From Thermoplasmata archaeon (GTDB lineage Archaea > Thermoplasmatota > Thermoplasmata > Thermoplasmatales > GCA-001856825): 64,000 nucleotides of DNA. A program made the position numbers and the translations under genes. How positions within the stretch are numbered: position 1 is the first letter of the stretch; each line of letters starts with the position of its first letter. Positions 36,999-45,804 of the stretch are shown piece by piece. The stretch spans positions 177,054-241,053 of the forward strand of contig JAJZYX010000001.1 of assembly GCA_021797855.1 (NCBI GenBank), given 5' to 3'. The notes under the pieces were generated by a model. The model saw only the letters and a list, made by a program, of their open reading frames with translations, ran no database searches and had not been told where the DNA came from.

Positions 36999-39707
36999 TT
37001 GCTGCGATTCCGTGGCGTGATAGCAAATTCAGGTGTTGTGTTAAAGGACGGAAGCCTGGTTGTTGTCAGAGAATACAAGGAATCTGACTTCCCAAAATTC
37101 AAGGAGTTTGTATACAATCTCTCCGATGCCTCGATACAGGGAAGATTCATGCAGAACATTCCAAGGGATAGGGCGATAGAACTGCTGCTGGCTAGGGGAA
37201 CTAAATCCGTCATCGCCCTGAGAGACGACAAGATAATCGCTCATGGGTCATTATATGAGAAGGAGAGGGATACGTCAGAGATGGGGATAGTTGTGGACGA
37301 CAGGTTTCAGTCGCTCGGACTTGGAACAGCCCTGCTCGGGTTGATGGCAGAGCATGTGGTCCTGTCCGGAGCAGGGTCCATCACCACTTACGTTTCACCC
37401 GAGAATTACAAAATGATAGAGGCAGTGAAGAGGCTGGGTTTCTCAGTCGAATCGTCCATCAAGCCCGGAGCCTTGGAGGTTAAGTTCTCCCCATCAAGGC
37501 TCCCTGAGGCCATCAAAAATTTCGAGAACAGGGATGCAATTTCTGCCGTAAATGCCGTAAAGATCTTCCTGGAACCTAAGAGCATTGCCGTGATTGGGGC
37601 TTCATCCGACAGGAGCTCCATAGGTGGGCAGCTCTTCTACAATCTGCTGGAGAGCAATTTCAAAGGACAGATATTTCCCGTGAATCCTTCCCACGAATTC
37701 GTACAGGGAATAAGGGCCTACAAGTCTGTCAAGGACATAGAGTTCCCAGTTGAGATGGCAATCATTGTCATACCGGCCGAGGTATCCCTCAAGGCCATTG
37801 AGGAGTGTGGAGAGAAGGGCGTCAAAGGGTTGGTGATAATTACCTCAGGTTTCTCTGAGATTGGTGGTGTTGGAAAGGAAAGACAGGCTAAGCTTTCTGA
37901 GATCTGCAACAGGTACGGAATGCGGGTGATTGGGCCAAACTGCATGGGGGTCGTGAATACTTCCGACGAAGTCAGCCTCAACGCACAGTTTTCACCGTTT
38001 AAACCTGTGAAGGGGAGGGTCTCTTTCCTGTCTCAGTCTGGCGCCCTCGGTATAGCGGTCTTTGACATCACAACCAAGCTTGGTTTGGGCCTCAGTTCCT
38101 TTGTGTCTGTTGGGAACAAGATGGACATATCCGGCAACGACCTGATCCAATACTGGGAGAACGATGGAAACACTGACGTAATACTCCTTTACCTGGAGTC
38201 TTTCGGAAACCCGATAAAATTCTCCAGACTGGCGAGGAGGATTACGAAGAAAAAGCCGATAATAGCTGTGAAGAGCGGCAGGGGATCTGCAGGATTCAGG
38301 GCAACTCAGTCGCACACAGCTGCTCTCCTTTCTACTTCGGATGTAACGGTTGATGCACTTTTCAAGCAGAGTGGAATCATTAGGACGGATACGTTGGACG
38401 AGATGTTCGAGGTAACTTCAGTCCTTGCACACCAGCCAGTTCCTAGGGGGAATCGGGTCGCGATTCTTACGAACGCAGGGGGTGCTGGAATTCTTGCCGC
38501 AGACGCATGCGAATCCCACGGCCTCGTTGTTCCTGACCTCCCAGAATCAGCCAAAGAGAAGCTTAGAAACATCCTTCCGCCGATTGCAAGCGTCAGGAAT
38601 CCAGTAGACATGACTGCAGGGATTGGACCTGAGGCTTATTTGCGGGCAATCGAGATACTTGGAAGCATAAGCGAGATAGACTCCATAATAGTGATCTTTA
38701 TCCTTCCTGCAGTGATAGACCCTTCCATCGTGGCCAGGAACATACTGGAAGGAACAAAGAAAATCAATAACTCCAAGACGGTCGTTTCTGTGTTCATGGG
38801 CACAAAAGGGATATCTGAAATACTGAAGGGGGAAGGAATCAGCATACCTTCGTTCCAGTTCCCAGAGGATGCGGCAATAGCACTTGCGAGAGCAGCGGAG
38901 TATGGGAAGTGGAAGTTTTCGCCTCAGAGGGAAATGTCTTATGACGACTCTATCGATAGGGAAGGGGTCAAAGCCGTAATCTCCAAAGTACTCAGAGGGG
39001 GGAGGGAGTGGCTTACGTACAACGAATGCAACTTCGTCCTGAGCACGTACAAGATCCCTACGATCAAGACAGCAACTGCAGTCGGTCCTGAAGAAGTCGA
39101 TGCTAAGGTCAAGGGATGGGAAGGGGAAGTAGCAATCAAGGCCTTCGGTCCCAAGCTTATCCACAAGAGCGACGTCGGTGCCGTTAAGCTGAACGTACCG
39201 GTTGAAAAGGCAGCCAAGGAAACAGAGAGGATGATTGACGACCTGAAATCAAAGGGATATGAGGTCGATTACGTAGCGGTGCAGGAAATGGTTTCCGGAG
39301 GAATCGAGATGATAGCTGGGTCCACTCACGACCCCTCATTTGGACCTCTGGTCGTTGCTGGCGCAGGCGGAAAACTCGTAGAGCTGTTGAAGGACGTTTC
39401 TACTAGGCTTGCACCAATAGACAAGGAGGATGCAGATGCTATGATATCTGAATTGAAGACTGCACCCCTCCTCAGGGGGTACAGAGGCGGAATCGTGGCT
39501 GACGAAGAAGCATACAAGGACGTCATAGTCAGACTGTCCAGGTTGGTTTACGACAATCCGGAAATTGTCGAGCTCGATCTCAATCCTGTGATTGTCCTAG
39601 AGAAGGGAAAGGGGACGAAGACCGTAGATTTCAGAATCAGAGTTGCAAACATATCCAACAGTACAACCCCATTTGTGGCGAAGAGCGTCATAAGCACCAC
39701 GGCATGA
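36999..39707 (+). CDS. GNAT acetyltransferase fused to ADP-forming acyl-CoA synthetase
   Basis: 902 aa. Residues about 20-165 are a GNAT acetyltransferase (VVREYKESDFPKFKEF; acetyl-CoA loop RFQSLGLGTALLG). Residues about 185-320 are a CoA-binding Rossmann domain (AVIGASSDRSSIGGQLFYNL). A succinyl-CoA-ligase-like part carries the likely phospho-His in ATQSHTAAL (about residue 437). The C-terminal 220 residues are an ATP-grasp domain (AIKAFGPKLIHKSDVGAVKLN). The fusion resembles protein acetyltransferases of the Pat type but with GNAT at the N-terminus. It may make acyl-CoA/ATP, acetylate lysines, or both. Start is TTG. It lies 15 nt after lipB. Confidence 0.85.
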   Translation: MLRFRGVIANSGVVLKDGSLVVVREYKESDFPKFKEFVYNLSDASIQGRFMQNIPRDRAIELLLARGTKSVIALRDDKIIAHGSLYEKERDTSEMGIVVDDRFQSLGLGTALLGLMAEHVVLSGAGSITTYVSPENYKMIEAVKRLGFSVESSIKPGALEVKFSPSRLPEAIKNFENRDAISAVNAVKIFLEPKSIAVIGASSDRSSIGGQLFYNLLESNFKGQIFPVNPSHEFVQGIRAYKSVKDIEFPVEMAIIVIPAEVSLKAIEECGEKGVKGLVIITSGFSEIGGVGKERQAKLSEICNRYGMRVIGPNCMGVVNTSDEVSLNAQFSPFKPVKGRVSFLSQSGALGIAVFDITTKLGLGLSSFVSVGNKMDISGNDLIQYWENDGNTDVILLYLESFGNPIKFSRLARRITKKKPIIAVKSGRGSAGFRATQSHTAALLSTSDVTVDALFKQSGIIRTDTLDEMFEVTSVLAHQPVPRGNRVAILTNAGGAGILAADACESHGLVVPDLPESAKEKLRNILPPIASVRNPVDMTAGIGPEAYLRAIEILGSISEIDSIIVIFILPAVIDPSIVARNILEGTKKINNSKTVVSVFMGTKGISEILKGEGISIPSFQFPEDAAIALARAAEYGKWKFSPQREMSYDDSIDREGVKAVISKVLRGGREWLTYNECNFVLSTYKIPTIKTATAVGPEEVDAKVKGWEGEVAIKAFGPKLIHKSDVGAVKLNVPVEKAAKETERMIDDLKSKGYEVDYVAVQEMVSGGIEMIAGSTHDPSFGPLVVAGAGGKLVELLKDVSTRLAPIDKEDADAMISELKTAPLLRGYRGGIVADEEAYKDVIVRLSRLVYDNPEIVELDLNPVIVLEKGKGTKTVDFRIRVANISNSTTPFVAKSVISTTA

Positions 39708-39858
39708 ATGATCTCTTCAGAGATGCTAAAGGAATCGTGAAAACCCCCAGGGGCCCAAGAGCCCATAACAAGAGGACGTGAAGGCCATAGTTGAATTTCC
39801 GTTTACCGAGAACTTTTTATGAGTCGTCAAACTATGGGCTATATCGGTGATATGACTA

Positions 39859-40251
39859 ATGGTTACCATGAGGGCAGTAATCTCTACCCCTGACGGGAAG
39901 ACAAGACAACTTGAAGTGCCTGAAGACAGGCAGAATGCGCTGTATGGAAGGAGGATAGGGGAAGTTCTAGACGGATCCCTGCTTGGATTTGCGAATGTCA
40001 AGCTGAAGATAACTGGAGGGAGCGACAAGGACGGATTTCCGATGAGGAACGACCTGCCGGGCATGAGGAGAAAGAGGATACTCCTAACCAGCGGAGTAGG
40101 ATTCCATCCTAAGAGGGAGGGCCTTAGGAAGAAGAAGAACATAAGGGGAAATACGATAGGTGACGACATTTCTCAGGTAAATTTTGTCGTGGTAGAGGGA
40201 AAACTGGAAGAAACGAAAGGAGAAACGGATGAACCTGCCAAGACCGCCTGA
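39859..40251 (+). CDS. rps6e: Ribosomal protein S6e
   Basis: 130 aa small-subunit protein. VISTPDGKTRQLEVPEDRQNALYGRRIGEVLDG and KITGGSDKDGFPMRNDLPGMRRKRILLTSG are the conserved S6e core, followed by GVGFHPKREGLRKKKNIRGN and an acidic tail. The start is ATG at 39859 or three codons later at 39868. A TATA-like ACTTTTTATG lies near 39814-39824. Its end overlaps aIF2-gamma by 23 nt, the usual archaeal S6e-aIF2gamma arrangement. Confidence 0.95.
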   Translation: MVTMRAVISTPDGKTRQLEVPEDRQNALYGRRIGEVLDGSLLGFANVKLKITGGSDKDGFPMRNDLPGMRRKRILLTSGVGFHPKREGLRKKKNIRGNTIGDDISQVNFVVVEGKLEETKGETDEPAKTA

Positions 40252-41452
40252 AGTCAACATAGGAATGATAGGCCATGTGGATCATGGCAAAAGTACACTG
40301 ACGAAACTACTCACCGGAGTGAAGACAGACTACTTCTCCGAGGAAATAAAGAGGGGGATTTCGATCAAGCTTGGGTATGCGGATGCCCCCATATATCGAT
40401 GCCCAGACGGTTATCCAACCAGATACTCCGTTACCCCATCGGACTGCGGAAAAGGGGGGGTTCTGGAGAGAGTCGTCAGTTTTGTGGATTCTCCGGGGCA
40501 TGAGAGCCTCATGGCTACCATGCTGTCTGGGGCAGCGATAATGGACGGCGCAATTATGGTCATCGCGGCCAATGAAAAATGCCCCAAACCTCAGACAAGG
40601 GAGCATCTCACCGCGCTGAATTTTCTTGGGATAAGGAGCATCGTGATAGTTCAGAACAAGATTGATCTGGTTACAGAAGAGAGGGCAATGGAGAGCTACG
40701 GGGAGATAAAGGAATTCGTGAAGGGAACTGTGGCTGAGAATGCACCAATAATCCCTATGAGCGCACTTGACACAGCGAACCTTGACTCGCTGCTGGAAGC
40801 CATAGAACGTGCAATACCTACCAAGAAATTCGATGCCAGCGGAACTCCGATGATGTATATAGCAAGAAGTTTCGATGTCAACAAACCCGGTACGAAGCCG
40901 GAGGAGCTCCAGGGTGGAGTTCTGGGTGGATCGATAATGTCGGGCAAGTTCAGGGTGGATGATGAGATAGAAATATCTCCGGGCCTGGCAGTGACCAAGG
41001 GAGGAAAAAAGACCTGGACCCCTATCCAGACAAGAATCTCTTCCATAATATCTGGCAACATCTCCCTAAAGGAAAAGGGACCCGGCGGACTCGTAGGGCT
41101 GGGAACTAAACTTGACCCATTCCTTACAAAGGGGGACAGCTTAGTTGGGATGGTAGTCGGATTGAAGGGTACTTTACCCAAGCCTGTCTTCAAGGTCTCC
41201 CTTAAAACCAACATTTTAAGCAAGGTAGTTGGGAGCTCGGAGGAACTTAACGTTGACAGAATAGTCAAAGGGGAGACGCTGCTGCTGAATGTTGCCACAG
41301 CTGTGACCGTCGCAATGGTGACCCAGGCAAAGGGTGACTTCATGGAGGCGGACCTCAGATATCCGATAATTGCTATGCCGGGGCAGAACGTGGCTATAAG
41401 CAGAAAGATACAAAACAGATGGAGACTGATAGGGAGCGGTACTGTAACATAG
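40229..41452 (+). CDS. Translation initiation factor aIF2, gamma subunit
   Basis: 407 aa GTPase that delivers Met-tRNAi to the ribosome. G1 is GHVDHGKST, G3 is DSPGHE, and G4 is NKIDL. Domain II starts near MYIARSFDVNKPG, and the C-terminal beta barrel ends in RKIQNRWRLIGSGTV. The zinc-knuckle loop between switch I and G3 reads CPDGYPTRYSVTPSDCG with only two cysteines, where many archaea have four, so the zinc site is probably lost or reduced. Coupled to S6e by a 23-nt overlap. Confidence 0.95.
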   Translation: MNLPRPPEVNIGMIGHVDHGKSTLTKLLTGVKTDYFSEEIKRGISIKLGYADAPIYRCPDGYPTRYSVTPSDCGKGGVLERVVSFVDSPGHESLMATMLSGAAIMDGAIMVIAANEKCPKPQTREHLTALNFLGIRSIVIVQNKIDLVTEERAMESYGEIKEFVKGTVAENAPIIPMSALDTANLDSLLEAIERAIPTKKFDASGTPMMYIARSFDVNKPGTKPEELQGGVLGGSIMSGKFRVDDEIEISPGLAVTKGGKKTWTPIQTRISSIISGNISLKEKGPGGLVGLGTKLDPFLTKGDSLVGMVVGLKGTLPKPVFKVSLKTNILSKVVGSSEELNVDRIVKGETLLLNVATAVTVAMVTQAKGDFMEADLRYPIIAMPGQNVAISRKIQNRWRLIGSGTVT

Positions 41453-41469
41453 TGGTGAAAGAGGGAGCT

Positions 41470-42111
41470 TCAGATATTCCTCGCGCATTTTTTGTTTAAA
41501 AAGCATTCGTCACAGGATGGGACTTTCCTGCAAATCTGTTTGCAGTGCTCATCAATCAGTGAATGCAACTCCATCAGCTGCTCCTGATTGAACAGGCCTG
41601 ACATTATAGTCCTCAGGTCTTCGTAATCCCGCAATGTGTAATCTCCCCCGAAATACCTGTTGAAGAGACGGAGCGTGTAGACGTCCACAGGAAAAGTCCT
41701 CTGGTGAAAAGCGTAAAGAGCGATTGCATCAGCACTCTCCGTTCCAACCCCGTTAAGGGAGAGAAGATCCCCTCTAGTATCGTGAGGAAGGGAGAGATTT
41801 TCTATCCTGAGGTAAAAATATCCAACCGCTTCCCTGAGGTATTTCTTCTTCCTGGAATGGAATCCTGCGGGTCTTATCAATTCCTCTATCACATCTGAAT
41901 AAACTATATCCCGTATCTCCTTCCCCTTCAGATTCTTCATCGCCTTTTCCACGTTCTTCCAGCTCGTGTTCTGTGCAAGTATTGCCCCCTCAATGACCTC
42001 AAGCGGCGACTCCGCTGGCCACCAGTATTGAGGTCCATATTTCCCAATCAGATCCTTGAAAAGGCTGGTTACTGAACCTGAGGAAATCATGTCGTTGGGT
42101 TGGCTATGCAA
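41470..42111 (-). CDS. HhH-GPD DNA glycosylase, MagIII-like with C-terminal Fe-S cysteines
   Basis: 213 aa endonuclease III superfamily. The helix-hairpin-helix is LLSLNGVGTESADAIAL and the catalytic Asp is in FPVDVYTLRLF. Where bifunctional EndoIII has the lyase lysine (GVGRKTA), this protein has Glu (GVGTESA). The G-x-ESADAI pattern and GAILAQNTSWKNVEKAMKNL resemble the 3-methyladenine glycosylase MagIII group, suggesting a monofunctional alkylation-repair glycosylase. It ends with C-x5-C-x2-C-x5-C (CRKVPSCDECFLNKKC), close to the EndoIII iron-sulfur loop. It is convergent with aIF2-gamma. Confidence 0.8.
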   Translation of the reverse strand: MHSQPNDMISSGSVTSLFKDLIGKYGPQYWWPAESPLEVIEGAILAQNTSWKNVEKAMKNLKGKEIRDIVYSDVIEELIRPAGFHSRKKKYLREAVGYFYLRIENLSLPHDTRGDLLSLNGVGTESADAIALYAFHQRTFPVDVYTLRLFNRYFGGDYTLRDYEDLRTIMSGLFNQEQLMELHSLIDEHCKQICRKVPSCDECFLNKKCARNI

Positions 42112-42146
42112 TTGAATGTATATAAAATGCCCCTGTCACACCTCAC

Positions 42147-43214
42147 CTACTTAGCTTGGCCCTGCGTCTTGCCTTCCCTCTGTGCCTGCCTTCCCTTCCT
42201 GATACTGTCTATAAGCTTTGGTACTATGTCATAGGCATCCCCGATTAGAGCGATGTCAGAATACTTGATTATAGGAGCTGCAGCATCCTTGTTTATTGAT
42301 ATCACGAACTCTGAGGTTTTCATGCCCGCAATATGCTGAATCGCTCCAGATACTCCCACGGCAACGTAAAGTTTTGGATGGACCGTTTTCCCCGTCTGGC
42401 CGACCTGCCTGTCCCTGCTTATCCAGCCGGCGTCTACCGTAGGTCTGGAGGCAGCTACGATCCCTCCCAGCTCTGCCGCGAGCTCTTCAAGCATCTTGAA
42501 TCCTTCCTTTTTTCCGAGCCCCATTCCACCGCATACCACCACGTCTGCGGTGGTTATGTCGACCTCCTCCCTCGTCACGATCTGGAGGAGTTTTGTCACA
42601 ACATCCTCCTCCCGGAGGGGACTGTCAATTCTCTCCACTTCCCCGCTCCTTCCTATGACTCTTTCCACAGGCTTGAATATCCCGGGCCTTGCGCTCGCCA
42701 TTTGTGGCCTGTGCCTGCTACAGAGGATATTTGCCAGAATTGCCCCGCCGAAGGCGGGTCTCCTTGCTTCCAGAAGCTTCTTGGTCGGATCTATATCTAT
42801 TTCGGTGCAGTCTGCGGTAATTCCCGTATTCACCCTTACCGCAATTCTTGACGCAAGGTCTCTTCCATTATGGGTTGCCCCAATAATGAAGTAGTTTGGC
42901 TTCCTTTCTTCGACGAGTTTTGAAATCGTATCAGCGTAAGGTCGAGTTCTATAGTGCCTGAATACCGGATTCTTTACGAAGATGACTTTATCGACACCGT
43001 ATTCTATAGCCTCCTGGGACATTCTTTCTCCAGATTCGTCGGCGAGTAGTATGCCTACAAGCTTCTCTTTGTACTTGTCTGCTAGCTTCCTGCCAATTCC
43101 AGCCATCTCCAGGGATATGTGCGATAGCTCACCATCGTTCTGCTCCAGCCATATCCATAGGTCCTTGTATTCATCCACGTTGGCAGGGGGTTTGGCACAT
43201 CTGTTCACGATCAT
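42147..43214 (-). CDS. fixB: Electron transfer flavoprotein alpha subunit (FixB type)
   Basis: 355 aa. The C-terminal FAD domain is conserved: SRPTVDAGWISRDRQVGQTGK, HPKLYVAVGVSGAIQHIAGM, and ISINKDAAAPIIKYSD. The N-terminal alpha/beta domain contains FIIGATHNGRDLASRIAVR. With FixA it forms an ETF heterodimer that passes electrons to FixCX and the quinone pool, drawing on acyl-CoA dehydrogenases or NADH. It is last in the fixC-X-A-B order on the minus strand and overlaps fixA by 4 nt. Confidence 0.92.
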   Translation of the reverse strand: MIVNRCAKPPANVDEYKDLWIWLEQNDGELSHISLEMAGIGRKLADKYKEKLVGILLADESGERMSQEAIEYGVDKVIFVKNPVFRHYRTRPYADTISKLVEERKPNYFIIGATHNGRDLASRIAVRVNTGITADCTEIDIDPTKKLLEARRPAFGGAILANILCSRHRPQMASARPGIFKPVERVIGRSGEVERIDSPLREEDVVTKLLQIVTREEVDITTADVVVCGGMGLGKKEGFKMLEELAAELGGIVAASRPTVDAGWISRDRQVGQTGKTVHPKLYVAVGVSGAIQHIAGMKTSEFVISINKDAAAPIIKYSDIALIGDAYDIVPKLIDSIRKGRQAQREGKTQGQAK

Positions 43215-43993
43215 CTTACTATCCCCTTCTCTATTAGAACAGAAACCACCTTGTCGAGCTCCTCAGTGCCTGGTTTTGAAGGGTTCTTTACGGGATCAGG
43301 TACTGTCTTCATGTCCTTAACAATGGTGGGAGATCCCTTCAGCCCTACGCAAGCTGGATCAAGCTGCAGTTCCTTGTTGGTGATCACCCTTATCCCCTTC
43401 CTGTAAGCCGCTATCTTCCTCTTCAGGGTAGGGTTTCTAGGTACGTTTGCATTGAGCGTTATGGTTATTACTGCTGGTTTGCCTATCATGATTGTCTCTT
43501 CAGCCCCTTCTATGTCCCTCGTGACCACAAAGTGGTCGTCCTCATATTCAACCCTGTGCACGTAAGTTGCCTGCTCATAACCAAGGAACTCCGCTATCCC
43601 GGGACCGACGTGCCCCGTAGAGGAATCCGTCGTTTCTTCACCGCAGAATATCACGTCAAATCCTCCAAGATAGTCTGCAACCGATGCAAGGGTGAAGGCC
43701 GTTGGCCACGTATCTGCGCCTGCGAATACCCTGTCCGTCACCAGAATCCCGTTATCCGCACCCCTTCCCATAAGTTCCAAGAGGGCTGAATCAGCCATTG
43801 GGGGGCCCATTGTTATGACCGTTATCTCTCCTCCATGTTTGTCCTTCAGCTCAAGGGCAGCTTCCGTTGCGTTTAAGTCAGGTGGGTTCACCACATTTCT
43901 TGCCATGCTCCTGTTGAGCGTCTTGGTCACAGGGTCTATGCTTATGTCTTGACTGTCCGGGACCTGCTTTATCATCACACCTATTTTCAACAT
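43211..43993 (-). CDS. fixA: Electron transfer flavoprotein beta subunit (FixA type)
   Basis: 260 aa. Characteristic stretches are KIGVMIKQVPDSQDI at the N-terminus, NPPDLNATEAALELKDKHGGEITVITMGPP, DVIFCGEETTDSSTGHVGPGIAEFLG (nucleotide-binding loop), and KPAVITITLNANVPRNPTLK. It partners FixB. Whether this complex bifurcates electrons (two FADs) cannot be decided by eye. It follows fixX by 5 nt and overlaps fixB. Confidence 0.92.
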   Translation of the reverse strand: MLKIGVMIKQVPDSQDISIDPVTKTLNRSMARNVVNPPDLNATEAALELKDKHGGEITVITMGPPMADSALLELMGRGADNGILVTDRVFAGADTWPTAFTLASVADYLGGFDVIFCGEETTDSSTGHVGPGIAEFLGYEQATYVHRVEYEDDHFVVTRDIEGAEETIMIGKPAVITITLNANVPRNPTLKRKIAAYRKGIRVITNKELQLDPACVGLKGSPTIVKDMKTVPDPVKNPSKPGTEELDKVVSVLIEKGIVR

Positions 43994-43998
43994 TCAGA

Positions 43999-44277
43999 TC
44001 ACCCAAATTTGTATATTACACCCTTACCCGCCTTCGGGTAGTGCCACTTCACTGATCCCTGGTCACACGCCACAGAGCACGTTCCGCATTCAACGCAGTC
44101 CTCGTACTGGAAAGAAAGCCTTCCATCCTGAAGTGTATAACACTGCGCTGGACATGCCATAACGCAAAAGTGGTGAGGGCATTTCTCGCATATGTTCTCG
44201 TCAACTGTGATGTGTGCGTAAGTCTTGTCCACGTCATATTTTGTCTTCCCAAGCCTCTCCTTTATGTCCAAGATCAC
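43999..44277 (-). CDS. fixX: FixX-type ferredoxin-like protein
   Basis: 92 aa. Cysteines CEKCPHHFCVMACPAQC and CVECGTCSVACDQGSVKWHYP match FixX, in which the second motif binds one [4Fe-4S] cluster and the first is partly degenerate. It relays electrons between ETF and FixC at the membrane. It overlaps the 3' end of fixC by 4 nt. Confidence 0.9.
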   Translation of the reverse strand: MILDIKERLGKTKYDVDKTYAHITVDENICEKCPHHFCVMACPAQCYTLQDGRLSFQYEDCVECGTCSVACDQGSVKWHYPKAGKGVIYKFG

Positions 44278-45563
44278 ATCCTCCTGTAGATATAGTAGAA
44301 ATCGGTAGCTGTCTTCAGTTTACTCATGTTTAGGTCGGCTGCGCACGAGCTTAGTATGTCCCTTATCTTCTTCTTGGGCTGTCCTCTCTCCCAGAGCATC
44401 TCCAGCAGGATGCTCTCAAGCATTTTTGGATATGTGGTGTACATGTTCGTATTATTTGTGACCTTCCTGATATCCTTGAAGGTTTTCAGGTCTTTGAGGA
44501 CGTAGCTGTTCTCTAGCTTCTGCTTGTAGACCGAGAGGGAACTTGAAGAGAAGTCGCCCCTCCCCTTCGCCTCTGCAGCAGCCTCTCCGGCCAATATGCC
44601 TGAGAGAAACGCGTAGTTCATCCCCTGGAGAACGAGCCCGTTACTGAACCCAAATCCGGCCGCATCCCCCACTATCAGGTACCCGTCGCCGTAGAGCTTC
44701 GGTACCATTGCGAGTCCTCCCTCAGGGATCATGTGGGCCCCGTACTCCGCTACGGTTCCTCCATCTATAAGCGGCGCAATGGAGGGATGTTCCTTGAACT
44801 GCTCTATAATATCGTAGGTGTGGGTCACCCCATTCTCCCTCAGTCTTTCCATCGGTGCCACTATTCCAAGCGAAATGCTGTCCTTGTTTGTGTAAAGGAA
44901 GGCACCGATGTTCAGTTCTTCAAGATTTCCCATTATGTACTCGGACGCCGTTCCTGAGGAGGAAGTAAGATTGAATCTGTCCTCTATCTTCTGAGGGCTC
45001 AGTTTTATTATTTCCTTGACCCCGACTGACACCTCCCAGTCCTGAAGTGGAGCCCTTAATCCAGCTTCAATCGATAGCCTTGGGTTAATACCCTCCGCAA
45101 GAATCACGACATTGGAAGTAATGGTATCTCCCGACTCCTCTACCCCTACGATTTTACCATCCTTTTTCGCCAGTGATTCCACAGTTATCCCCGGAATAAC
45201 GGTAGCTCCTGCTTCCTTTGCTTTCTTGGCCAGCCAAGGGTCGAATTTTGAGCGCAGGACAGTATATCCTACTTTATTTTCCTCGAATATCTTTGTCTTG
45301 AAATCTATGACAACGGATGACTTTTCCGTAAGAAATCCAATCTTCTTGTTTTGTATGAAGCGCTCAAGGGGAGCCTCGCTCTGCCACTTCGGCAGTATCT
45401 TGGCCAAGTCGTTGCCCCACAGAACTCCTCCAGAGAGATTCTTAGTTCCTGGAGGGTCAGACCTGTCCACGAGGAGAACATTAAGCCCCTTGTTAGCCAT
45501 TGTTATGGCAGCAGCGGAGCCTGCGTTGCCAGCGCCAACCACTATCGCATCATAATCTGGCAT
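44274..45563 (-). CDS. fixC: ETF:quinone oxidoreductase-type flavoprotein FixC
   Basis: 429 aa. N-terminal FAD motif VGAGNAGSAAAITMANKGLNVLLVD, then GTKNLSGGVLWG, the conserved LAEGINPRLS, and LIVGDAAGFGFSNGLVLQGMNYA, which contacts the flavin. The iron-sulfur part of the eukaryotic ETF-QO is supplied by the separate FixX. It is the first gene of fixCXAB, and transcription of all four likely starts just upstream of 45563. Confidence 0.92.
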   Translation of the reverse strand: MPDYDAIVVGAGNAGSAAAITMANKGLNVLLVDRSDPPGTKNLSGGVLWGNDLAKILPKWQSEAPLERFIQNKKIGFLTEKSSVVIDFKTKIFEENKVGYTVLRSKFDPWLAKKAKEAGATVIPGITVESLAKKDGKIVGVEESGDTITSNVVILAEGINPRLSIEAGLRAPLQDWEVSVGVKEIIKLSPQKIEDRFNLTSSSGTASEYIMGNLEELNIGAFLYTNKDSISLGIVAPMERLRENGVTHTYDIIEQFKEHPSIAPLIDGGTVAEYGAHMIPEGGLAMVPKLYGDGYLIVGDAAGFGFSNGLVLQGMNYAFLSGILAGEAAAEAKGRGDFSSSSLSVYKQKLENSYVLKDLKTFKDIRKVTNNTNMYTTYPKMLESILLEMLWERGQPKKKIRDILSSCAADLNMSKLKTATDFYYIYRRM

Positions 45564-45685
45564 CTTTCCTAAAGCGCTTCAAAACTATTTACCCTTTCTA
45601 CACTTTCACCCGAGTTAAACCATTCGCTTTATAGTAGGGGACATCGTAAAAAGGATATTAAGGATGTAATCATAACCAACGAAGT

Positions 45686-45760
45686 GCCACCGTAGCACAG
45701 CCTGGTACGTGCGCGTGCTTGGTAAGCACGAGGTCACGGGTTCAAATCCCGTCGGTGGCT
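45686..45760 (+). tRNA. tRNA-Thr (anticodon GGU)
   Basis: A 75-nt cloverleaf. Acceptor GCCACCG/CGGTGGC with discriminator T; anticodon stem CGTGC/GCACG with loop TTGGTAA, anticodon GGT; T arm ACGGG-TTCAAAT-CCCGT. No intron, no encoded CCA. Its acceptor stem is identical to that of tRNA-Thr(CGU) at 23178, as expected for isoacceptors. Confidence 0.93.
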
Positions 45761-45804
45761 TTACATAAAATTTCAATTCCCTTCATCCTGCCGGGCTACT
45801 CAAT

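Noticed and set aside
38547..39164. A 205-codon minus-strand frame inside the GNAT/acyl-CoA synthetase gene
   Set aside because: It has no family motifs, while the plus strand carries continuous conserved domains.
42333..42894. Long plus-strand frames across the fixB gene
   Set aside because: They are complements of the clearly conserved ETF alpha gene on the minus strand.
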